Shown here: positions 55,530 to 64,000 of the stretch, one piece after another
Numbering within the stretch: the stretch's first letter is position 1
How the letters are laid out: each line of letters starts with the position of its first letter
Origin: Cheilinus undulatus
Taxonomy: Eukaryota > Chordata > Actinopteri > Labriformes > Labridae
Reading direction: 5' to 3'
DNA length: 64,000 bases
Assembly: GCF_018320785.1 (NCBI RefSeq)
Contig: NC_054885.1
Location: forward strand, 6,708,921 to 6,772,920
The notes under the pieces: model-generated
Databases searched by the model: none
The model's input: the letters and a program-made list of their open reading frames with translations, nothing else
Told to the model about the DNA's origin: nothing
Translations under genes and position numbers: made by a program

Positions 55530-58500
55530 CTGCAGGAAGGAGAGGAGAGAAGAAGTCTAATGGAGGCTTGCTCAGATTTTATAAAAACTTTTAAGGAGTG
55601 CATTCACTTTGACTTGAATACTTAGTTTGGGGAGGTTTGTTAAGTTTCCCATTTTGTAGTTTGAACAAACATCAGATCCTGATTTTAGATAAAGCCTTAT
55701 CCAAGCATCTTACCTGCTGTGTAGGAGTTGTGCGTCCTGCGTCGGAGGTTGTGCTCCAGCAGCTGGTGGGTCCTGGTGGGACTGGCTCCAGCCATCAGCC
55801 TCACTGTGGTCTCATGAAGAAACACCTGCAGAAACATTGGCATACAATGATGAAGCTTCTCCAGGATTCCTCTGTGTTTTCAGTGTGAGGATGGAGCATC
55901 ATTTCCTCAACAAAACTGTCTTCCTTGAAAATATACATGAAATATTTAGCCTTCAGCAGAGGTTTTCATGCAGAGCGTAACGACTGAATATTTCTCAGTC
56001 ATTGCTCTTAGAAGGGAAATTCAATAAATCATGCAGTCTGGTTTTTAGAGTTTTTCATGAATCAAAACATAACAAATGATCATTGACTGCTGCGAGAGCA
56101 GTAGATGTTAAAGACCTCCGGCTACAGCAGCGTCGACTCCAATCAATCTTACATGACGTGATTGATGAAACATGAGCCAGCTGAGATTCCTGCAGCTGCT
56201 TTAAGTGGAAAAGACTTGATTTTTAAATTTGACACAATGAAGAAAAATAATAAGAACTACAATCAAATGAAGATATGGCTTTTTATACATAATTGTTGGG
56301 CAGAATTGATTAATTTTTCATTTTTTAGTTTCTAAATATTGCAGGAAAAAAGCACAAAGCAATGACAACATTTAATAAGCACATTGTCAATATATCTGTG
56401 CAGTTTTAAAAGTGTGCATGAGTTTACCTGCAATTTCTGATTGATTAATTCCTTATCTATACACCTGAAAATGTAATCTTTTTAATGTTTAAGTAACTGT
56501 TGATATTTTTGGTCACTGAAATGACAAATTCTTATTCTTATTAATTTTAAAAGTCTAGTATCAAAAAATTTCAATGAATTTAAAATTGTGAAAAGGTTAG
56601 TTTATATTTCTGTAAGAAAATAATCAAAGCCATTACATAACAATAATAATAATAATAATAATACTGGTACCTACATGATATTTTACAGCTTTACCAAATT
56701 CTTGAATTACCTTGTTTTTTTATACATTTCTAATTCAATTTAATCAATTAAGTTATCAATTAATTATCAAGTAAATATTTACATAATTTGTGCATATTTT
56801 ATTGCAATTCAAAGAGCTAAATGAGCAAGAAATTTGTCCAAAAGTTTGAATCTGACCCTGTAGATCAGGAGTCATCAACCACATTTTTACATGGGCCAGA
56901 TTTTGTTCTGACAGACCCTGTGGGTGCCAGACTTTCAAATGAACTAAACTAAAACAATATTTTGGTCTGACAACCTAATATTGTATTAGTATTAGTATTT
57001 CCTTTAATATTTAGGCTTTTACAATGAGATCAACCCCTACCATCTATACCAGGGGTTTCCTAACGTTGGGGTTGGGACCCCACTGGGGATCGTGGGACAC
57101 TGAGCGGGGGTCTCCAGATGCCTTAAAAAAACTAAGAACATTTTGAATTACACTTCTATCACTTTTCCCCACTAATTTTAACACAGTTTTGCAACTTAAA
57201 ACCCATTTTTTGTCAATTTTAAACCCTTTCCACCACTTTCTTTCTGCCTGTTTTTGCCACTTCTAAACCAAATCTAGTAACTCTCTGTATATTATTGGCT
57301 CTGTTGACACATTATTGCCACTACTGACCCCTTTTACTACTTATTAAGCCACATTTCACAATTTGATATGCCCATTTTTACCTGTTTCTGACTATTTAGA
57401 ACCCTTTTTTGCCACTTTATATCAATTTTCATCCCATTTCACCAAATTTCCACCTATTTTTGCCACTTTAACGCCATTTCAGCCACTTTTGAATACCGTT
57501 TAATCACGTAATATGCCCATTTTTGCCACTTTAACCCGTTTTTGCCATTTTTAAAATTTTTTGCCACTTTAATCTAATTTTTGCCATTTCTGTAACGTTT
57601 ATAATCTAATTTAACCACCTCTCCCACCATTTTTTTGCCATTATTAACCCATTTTAGCTATTTTTAATGTATTTTAATTCTGTTTTTAACAAAAGGATTT
57701 ACATTTTTAAGAGGGCTAATTACAACTTTACAAAGGACCATGATTTTGCTGGCCCCCAGTTTGGCTGGGCCCCAGAAAGCTCTCCCATTTTTCCCCCCTA
57801 ATGAGCGGCCTTGTCTGCACATGAATATTCTTGAATGTGCATGGCTGTGTTCAGCCACCTTCAGGTACAGTGGGGGTCCCTGGTCTCTGGCACCTTTATT
57901 TTGGGGGGTTGCAGGCTGAAAAGGTTGAGAACCTCTGATCCTTACCACAGCCAGCCACAAGAAAGCAGTCGAGATATTTTAGCTCCATCTTTCTGGGGCT
58001 CCTCTGCTATTTATCATCAGGTTTGACACTAATTTGCTGTGTCCTGTTTGGTGAAATACATGTGCAGGAAATAAGTCTTATCACTTGTACAATTTGGTTT
58101 CCCATGATCATTTTTAAAAGGCACGCCTTAACTAACAGGCTAACTGCACCCCATTGGGTACGTTTTTTAACGTTAGTTGAAGTTCTTTTTTTCCCATCAA
58201 AGTAATTCTATTGCGTTTTATGCATTGTTATCATATATCATTATATAATTATCTTTATACATTTATGTTTTCACTCATTGCTTCAGGTCCAGTCACTGGT
58301 TACTCAGTATTCCTGGCTACCATTATACAATGAAGGCAAAAGAACACTCCAAGCAACTCAGAGAAAAGGCTATTGAAAAGTGACAACTCTGAAGATGATT
58401 TTGTAAAATAAATGAGTAATCTCCTTTGATAAGTGCAATCTTAACACCAATCTAAATAACTGTGATTATGATTTTTGCTGTAATCGAGCAGCCCTACCAA

Positions 58501-61500
58501 TCAGCATCATTAAACACACATATGTACCTTGTGCTGAGCCTGTCTGTAGCACTGTGTGAGCTTCCGCAGAGCACTCAGGTCTCTCTGAAAACCGGCCAGC
58601 TGAGATCCTGGAGCAGGGCCCGGGTCTCCATTACTGTTGCTCCCCCGCTGCCACAGACTGGTTCTCAAAGTCAGCAGGAGGTCACAGACCAGTAGCTCCA
58701 CACCCTTGGATGAGAGAGAAGACAAAGATCAAGGCTTTTAGAAGAAACGTTTAAAAACATGCAATTACACCCTCAATCCAGTGATGAAGAACAATCAGAG
58801 AAAATCAGAAACATGCAATTCAAAAACTTTAAATCAATCCCAGAATTATTTGGGTGGTTTAATGAGAGGAGCAGAAGTGTGCAGCAGGTGCGTGCAGATC
58901 GGGGAGGCGTCTGTACTGCACTGCAGACACATTGCAGTCGGCTTCAGGATCATGCAATGCAACTACAATGCACCACAGCCACCTCCTGCCACCCACACAA
59001 CACACACAACATACACACAAACACAGCCCTAGATCAGCCCGCCCTGACCTCAGCGCAGCATGCAGTGTGATCATCAACCCTAGTGATTCAAAATGAGTCA
59101 GTGAGAGCACACAGACATTTTTAGAGCATCTGTCTGCACACGGAAAAGATAGATTTAAAGCACAGGCTTGTCACAGCATCAGAATCATAATATTTGATTT
59201 GATTCTAGTAAAAATCCAAAATATGCAGCAACAAAATTAGAAGCTCTTGACACCATGTTATTTCTTGTTTTTACTTAACAAAAAATGCAGACAAACTCCT
59301 GCAAACTCTGTCAGCACTGCACAAAAACATTCACCAAAGTTTTCGTGCAATTCAAACAATGTGTGCAAAAGTTTATCTGCAATTTATGATGTAATTGTTC
59401 CTCTCCTATTAAACATTTTTGGAATAAAACATTATTTTAAAGTTTCTGTCCTTTGTGATACTATTCATGATTACAATAAAAGTATTTCATTTTCTATCTC
59501 CTATTGAAATGCAAATTACTGTTAAATATTGTGGTATCTAACATTTTAAAACCCTTTAAAGTACTGTTTCTCAACTGGAGGGAGGGCTGCAAAGCTTTTT
59601 TATTGGGTCATGGTCAATATAATTTGGCTTTTTTTTTTCTTTTTTTACAAAAAACCTCTTTATTGTCAAGGTGAAAACTGATTTCTACAAAGTCATGTCA
59701 ATTAAATAAAAAATTGTAAAGTAAAATAAGTGACTGCATAAACACAATTAATGAAATGGGGATCACCTGAGTGCAGTGAATGTCTCAGTGATTGTAGTAT
59801 AAAGACACCCGTGTCTGGAAGGTTCAGTCACTGGTCAATTAATATTCCTGGCTACCATTACACCATTAATACAAAAGAACACTCCAAGCATCTCAGAGAA
59901 AGTTACTGAAAAGTATAAGTCAGGAGACTGATTCAAAAAAATTCTAAGGCTCTGAACATCCCCCATAGTTCAATTAAATCCATCATCAAGAAATGGAAGG
60001 AATATGGCACATGTGTAAATCTGCCTAGATCACACTGTCCTCACAAAGTGAGTGAGCCTGCAAGAAGACTAGTGAGAGAGGCCACCAAGACACCCGTGAC
60101 TACTCTGAAGGAGTTCCAAGCTTCAGCAGCTGAAACTCAGAGGAAACTCAGATTAAATCTGGACTAGAGTTCACCAGAAGGCATGTGGGAGACTCCATGG
60201 TCAAGTCCTCTGGTCTGATGAGACTAAAATGGAGCTTTTTGGCCATCAGACAGGATACAAATACTCCATTCCCACAGTGAAGCAGGGTGGTGGCAGTATC
60301 ATGCTGCAGGGATGCATCTCAGCAACTCGCCCTAGAGGCTTGTAAAGGTAGAGGGCAAAATGAATTCGGACTTGGGAGCTTGGGAAAAGATTTATTTTCC
60401 AGCAAGACAATGAGCTGAGGCATACAGAGAAAGCTACACAGAAGTAGTTTAAAGACAACAAGGTGAATGTTCTGGAGTGGCCAAGTCAAAGTCCAGACCT
60501 CAATCCATTAGAGAATTACAGGCTGGACTTGAAAAGGGCTGTTCAAGAATTGTTTTATTTTTCTCAAAATAGCCAGATTATATTGACCATGACTGATTTA
60601 TAAAATGAATAAAAGGGTGAGACATCCAAGGGGGTAAATTCTTTTTAAAGGCACTGTATGTGCCTGCAAAACAAATTATGGTAAAGAGTCTACGATGTAT
60701 AGAAGCCCTTAGTGGACATATATATTTAATTTGAATCTTATTTGCAGTGATAACAAGCATACAATGGCAGTTTTCTTCAGATCTTGACTTAATTTTCATA
60801 AAATGGGATAAAAAAGCTCCCATGACAATGAGTTAATTTCTCAAGATCTGTAAAAAACAATCAAATTGTTTGTTACCATGGCAAAGCAGAGTAAAATACA
60901 TGCACGCTTTTCCTCCAAGGCTTTCTGTAATGATGTTATGTTTCTTTTCTTTGGTCATAGTGGTCAAAATCTTCTGAAAATTTGTGTCCAGATTTCTAAC
61001 TAAGGATTCGTTGGTGGGTCCTGAGGCTAGACCAGCTTAGAAACTCTGCTTTAAAGCACTAAATCATTCCACCCACAAACCCACAGCAGATTGTCCAGAC
61101 TTAACAGTACAAGAGTTCGGAGTTTTGTGAGGGATTCTACCTTGTTCAGCATGTTCCCAGAGGGGGCGAGGGGCACCGCGATGCTGGAGCACAGGAAGCT
61201 GCTGGCTCTGTCGCAGTGAGAGAGGCAGGCAACCGCCCCCTCACCCTTCAGGGGGGAGAGACTCATCTGAACGGCTTTACAGAGCAGCAGCACCGCCTTA
61301 GGGAGAGGGTGGCTAGAACAGAGAGGATAGAGGGAGAGTTAGGATGGATACAGGAGCTTCTCTGATGCCTTAATTACCAGCTGTACAATCTATCATTTAT
61401 TCCAGTTTCTGTATTATGCTGCATGAGCACTGGGCTCTATTACCAACTGTTTTTAGGAGGATAAACCCCTCTTACACAAATTTCAAGGTGATTTTGACCC

Positions 61501-61736
61501 TGATAATCTTTATATTTCACTTTATAAGTTTAAGAACAGCTTCATGACTCTGTTTGAGAGTTTTGTGGTGATGCTATGCAGGCTGAAACAAGTTTTCACT
61601 TACTCAAATGTGTGCAAGGCCCTCGGCATCCGCTCAGCTTCTGCCAACAGTGACTTCACTGTGACATCATTACCCTGCAGCCAATGAACTGCAGCCTTCA
61701 GGACCAAAGCCCACCAACGGCTCACTGGGTCTCCAA
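55312..61736 (-). CDS. srebf2: Sterol regulatory element-binding protein 2, C-terminal exons (partial)
   Basis: SREBP-2 is an ER-membrane-bound bHLH-zip factor released by proteolysis when sterol is low; it drives cholesterol synthesis genes. This window has only the C-terminal regulatory part that binds SCAP. Exons on the minus strand: 61604-61736, 61141-61312, 58528-58704, 55714-55825, 55312-55529, together 812 nt (269 complete codons). Recognition: [64 protein letters not shown] and the ending GGTTIAAS. Human SREBP-2 ends GGTAIAAS and SREBP-1 ends differently, and 'LLEHxLRRRT' fits SREBP-2, so I choose srebf2. The DNA-binding and transmembrane exons are beyond the right edge. A mir-33 hairpin is in the intron 58705-61140. 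Confidence 0.93.
55714..55825 (-). CDS. srebf2: srebf2 exon
   Basis: Frame [20 protein letters not shown] then [17 protein letters not shown]. Acceptor TTTCTGCAG|GTGTTT, donor GCAG|GTAAGA. Confidence 0.94.
55826..57049. other. srebf2 intron with dispersed repeats
   Basis: A copy of the GTGTGCATGAGTTTACCTGCAA family lies around 56300-56580, an (AAT)n run at about 56641-56662, and the repeat at 56870-57000 mirrored at 49040-49440. No exon. Confidence 0.45.
57050..57937. mobile_element. hAT-type non-autonomous element (older copy)
   Basis: Left end CAGGGGTTTCCTAACG, right end inverted CAGAGGTTCTCAACC. Flanks ATCTATAC and ATCCTTAC match at six of eight positions, fitting an aged 8-bp duplication. 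The interior is the 'TTTTGCCACTTT' array. It is related to 49515-50647. Confidence 0.75.
57938..58527. mobile_element. Intron with Tc1-like and MITE fragments
   Basis: At about 58295-58385, CCTGGCTACCATTATACAAT and AAAGAACACTCCAAGCAACT match the 5' part of the Tc1-like element at 59830-59920. At about 58455-58495 there is a MITE-type end (TGTAATCGAGCAGCCCTACC). No exon. Confidence 0.55.
58528..58704 (-). CDS. srebf2: srebf2 exon
   Basis: Frame [19 protein letters not shown] .. [21 protein letters not shown] phase 0-0 exon of 177 nt. Acceptor CATCCAAG|GGTGTG, donor CACAAG|GTACAT. Confidence 0.93.
58911..58978 (-). ncRNA. mir33: miR-33 precursor hairpin
   Basis: On the minus strand the 5' arm at 58953-58973 begins GTGCATTGTAGTTGCATTG, the miR-33 family mature sequence with seed TGCATTG. 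The 3' arm at 58914-58934 (CAATGTGTCTGCAGTGCAGT) pairs with it and resembles the known miR-33 star. The loop is about 18 nt. It lies in an srebf2 intron, its conserved host in vertebrates, and targets sterol-efflux genes there. Short plus-strand frames overlapping it are not genes. Confidence 0.95.
59562..61048. mobile_element. hAT-like element containing a nested Tc1-like element
   Basis: Inverted ends TACTGTTTCTCAACTGG and CAGAGTTTCTAAGCTGG are flanked by a perfect 8-bp duplication CTTTAAAG (59554-59561 and 61049-61056). About two thirds of the interior is the Tc1-like copy at 59605-60592. It lies 92 bp from the next srebf2 exon. Confidence 0.8.
59605..60592 (+). mobile_element. Decayed Tc1/mariner-like transposon
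   Basis: The inverted ends GTCATGGTCAATATAATTTG and (inverted right end) GTCATGGTCAATATAATCTG bound a run of recognisable Tc1 transposase coding sequence, e.g. ATCAAGAAATGGAAGGAATA and GTGAATGTTCTGGAGTGGCC. It has internal deletions and stops, with no intact frame. Confidence 0.75.
61141..61312 (-). CDS. srebf2: srebf2 exon
   Basis: Frame [20 protein letters not shown] .. [19 protein letters not shown] .. NMLNK. Acceptor TGTTCTAG|CCACCC, donor AACAAG|GTAGAA. Ends 92 bp from the hAT element at 59562-61048. Confidence 0.85.
61604..61736 (-). CDS. srebf2: srebf2 exon (most 5' in window)
   Basis: Frame [31 protein letters not shown]. Acceptor TTCCTTCCAG|TTGGAG, donor CATTTGA|GTAAGT. Phase at the 5' end is 2, so an upstream exon must exist to the right, which I could not find before 64000. 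Confidence 0.85.
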
Positions 61737-64000
61737 CTGGAAGGAAGAAACAGAAATGAATTATTTGCTCTTTTCACACATGCACTGTTGTCAAAATCTA
61801 AGGACAATCTGCCACTGAGTTTCATTTCCAAACAAGCAAAAGGCTCCCCCTGTTGGATTAGAGGAAGGGAGGTCTCAGTAGGCAAGACATGATGATAAAA
61901 AGATGTTGCAGGTAAATTCAAGAGAGCAGAAGCAGCAGCAGAGTCTGATAATATCAGGACTGACACCAGCCTTTGTGTTAATGCTAACCATAAAACAATA
62001 TCTTCACAGTAAAAGTATGCAGCTTTGTCACAGTCAAACAGATTGCATTGCTCTGCTGGTGTTAATGCCATTAGCCTCGCTGACTCATGCACAGTGAGTT
62101 TATCTGAAGATTTTCCTGCTTCATTTGCAAAGACAGAGGCTGGCAGGGGTCTGAAAGAAGTTGGGGAGACCAATTTGTTTCAGCTCTTCCTGAGAGCTTT
62201 GTCAGGTCAGGTATGGGAGCATAAGCTGGTCCGGCCCTTAGCAGCATCGACCTTAGTCCTGGACTGCTCTGGCCTCCTGATGGCCATCATCCAGGCCTGT
62301 GCCATGCCAATGCCCCATCTCTCTGGGTTTCCTCCCAGCTGGCCGTTCACAGACCATCCCACCGGGTCCTGGGCGCCCAGGATGCAATGAGTTGGATCAG
62401 GCTTAGGGAAGCGCGTCAGGTGCCCATAAAGCCAGTTTCAGTGTGTGAGCGTGACACACGTGTCTTGACCGTGACGCGCCTGAATTTTCAGTTTGTTTGC
62501 ATGTTAACAGGTCAGAGCTGTCAGACTGCCTGCATGAGTGCTGCGTCTCATGTGCCTGATATGTGCTGCTCAGGCGCAAAGAATTTACAGATTTGGGGTC
62601 TTGCCTATTTTTTCCATGCTGTGTGCCGTTATGGACCATAATAGACAGGAGAATGATAAATGGAGAGCCATATTTACTGTGTTGTAGCACCTATGAAAAT
62701 CCACGTGGGTAGAATATGTTTACATTGTGTTTCTTGATGACCCAGAGAAGGTCGTTCTCTAAAGACTTACTATTAGTGAAGCTTTCTGTCTCCAAGCTGG
62801 TAGAACATGTCACAGGAAAGATAAACATGGTGTGCTTTTTTGTGTTTTTCAAATTAAAAGCCCTGTTTGGCATTTCATTTAGAGAAACTCCTTTTGTTTG
62901 TACAAAATGCTTTTACTTTGAATAGTTCCCAGCACACTTCCACTATACACCGAATCAAGTCGCTTGTGGGGAGGTTTATTGAGGTAAAACTTATGAAAAG
63001 TGACAGGGATTTGACAGCAGGGAGATGTGGCTGACACGCAGCAAACTCACGCCTTGTGTGAAAGCCGGGCACACGCAGCCAGTCTGAAATGTGCTTAAAA
63101 GTCCAGCTGCCGTTCCCGTATCAGGTTGCGAGTGGGTAGGGTGATGACGTGTATATGATGCAACCATTGAGCGACTTTCTGCATCTAGTAAACCTGTTTC
63201 ACACTCTTTCTTCTCCCAGTACATTCATTTCCATTTGAGAGCTTTGTGCACATGTGAAAACATCAAAATACAGAGAAGAACAAACAAAAAACCAGGATGA
63301 CTCTTCAGGGTGTTCACAGCATCATTGTCAAATGGAAACAAACATACTGGGGGTATAAAGAGTACAAAACAGATTTATTACATGTAAGAAGAGGCTGTTT
63401 GTTGCAGGATATAAACATCATCACTCTATCCACATGCTTGCAGGAATTTTCCTTATTTCCTTCCTTTTTGCACATCATTTCACCCCAGCTTTTTACCAAA
63501 TTATGACTGGGAGGCTGGCAAGAAAAGGTCCTGGTTAAATCAGCTTTAAAAATTTGGCTTTTTGTTTTCATACACGGAGCTCATCCTAAAAAACCCCGAG
63601 TTCTGTGGATGTGTGACAGCAAAATAAAAGAAAAACAAAAACCTAAACTAGCTTTCTTTAATTAAGAGATGATGTGACTGTTAACACATTCCTTCTTCTG
63701 ACTATGCTGTCTCCTGCTGTATAAAAGCTGCATGTTTGATGATATGCTTCAGATCCTGCTTGTCTTAGTGTGAAATTGATGCTGAGTTTGTCCTCAGTGC
63801 CTTTTCAAGGTGTGATATTTATGTCTTTGGGATGTATTGGCTTCATTATTAATGCCATGGTGGCCTGAACAGGGCTTTTGACAGCACCGTCATGGAAATT
63901 CACAGTGAAAACACCCTAAGAAAGTGACTAATTATCATCTCCTTTGTGTTCCTGTCAATTGTAAGTCATTAACTCTCACAAATCAATGACTAAAACATGG
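61737..64000. other. Intron right of the last visible srebf2 exon
   Basis: No further srebf2 exon could be placed. Around 62190-62470 the sequence is unusually GC- and CpG-rich, with long frames on both strands (62025-62390 plus) and no domain. From 62690 onward it is AT-rich and unremarkable. Confidence 0.35.

Noticed and set aside
58759-59070. 103-codon plus-strand frame and overlapping frames
   Set aside because: They cross the mir-33 hairpin on the opposite strand within an intron, with no domain or splice support.
62025-62390. 121-codon plus-strand frame as a gene
   Set aside because: No domain is recognised and an open frame also runs on the minus strand. The GC-rich composition alone makes long frames likely. 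I report the region as a finding, not as a gene.

Overview
The window is vertebrate nuclear DNA, almost certainly from a teleost fish. It is AT-rich. Its coding exons are small, bounded by GT/AG splice sites, and spread through repeat-filled introns. The repeats are typical of teleosts: hAT and Tc1/mariner-type DNA transposons, MITE-like elements, L1 and CR1/L2-like LINE fragments, and a tRNA-derived SINE. I see no prokaryotic genes and no CRISPR array. Most long open frames are chance frames or lie in repeats.

Three recognisable genes lie head to tail on the minus strand, so transcription runs from high to low coordinates. From right to left they are srebf2, nol12 and triobp. For srebf2 only the C-terminal exons are present (61.7 down to 55.3 kb), with a probable long 3'UTR to about 51.0 kb. 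The mir-33 hairpin sits in one of its introns at 58.9 kb. nol12 is complete with six coding exons (48.8 to 44.3 kb). triobp is complete with 17 coding exons in the long form (38.5 to 3.8 kb) and a probable 5'UTR exon at 41.9 kb. I placed every coding exon by splice motifs, reading-phase continuity and recalled similarity to the human proteins. Phases are continuous throughout: triobp sums to 4,458 nt (1,485 aa) and nol12 to 702 nt (233 aa).

triobp appears to have two promoters. The distal one gives a long protein: a Cys-containing N-terminus, a large Ser/Arg repeat exon, a PH domain and coiled coils. An internal one at about 27.7 kb has an alternative first exon encoding only Met-Thr, which splices to the PH-domain exon and gives a 542-aa form like mammalian TRIOBP-1 (Tara). 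A 65-codon frame for a small one-pass membrane protein lies about 200 bp away on the opposite strand, in the same CpG-rich patch. It is the least explained coding candidate here.

Functionally, triobp organises F-actin, nol12 acts in nucleolar rRNA processing, and srebf2 with mir-33 is the conserved sterol-control pair (transcription factor plus intronic microRNA). nol12 next to triobp is also the mammalian order. srebf2 is on the same human chromosome arm but distant.

The introns record several transposition events with intact target-site duplications, including a 5'-truncated L1 ten bases from a nol12 splice donor and a Tc1-like element nested in a hAT element within the mir-33 host intron region. 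I found no clearly new biological system. The best leads are the antisense microprotein candidate, the shared CpG-rich promoter, and the fish form of the triobp repeat exon.
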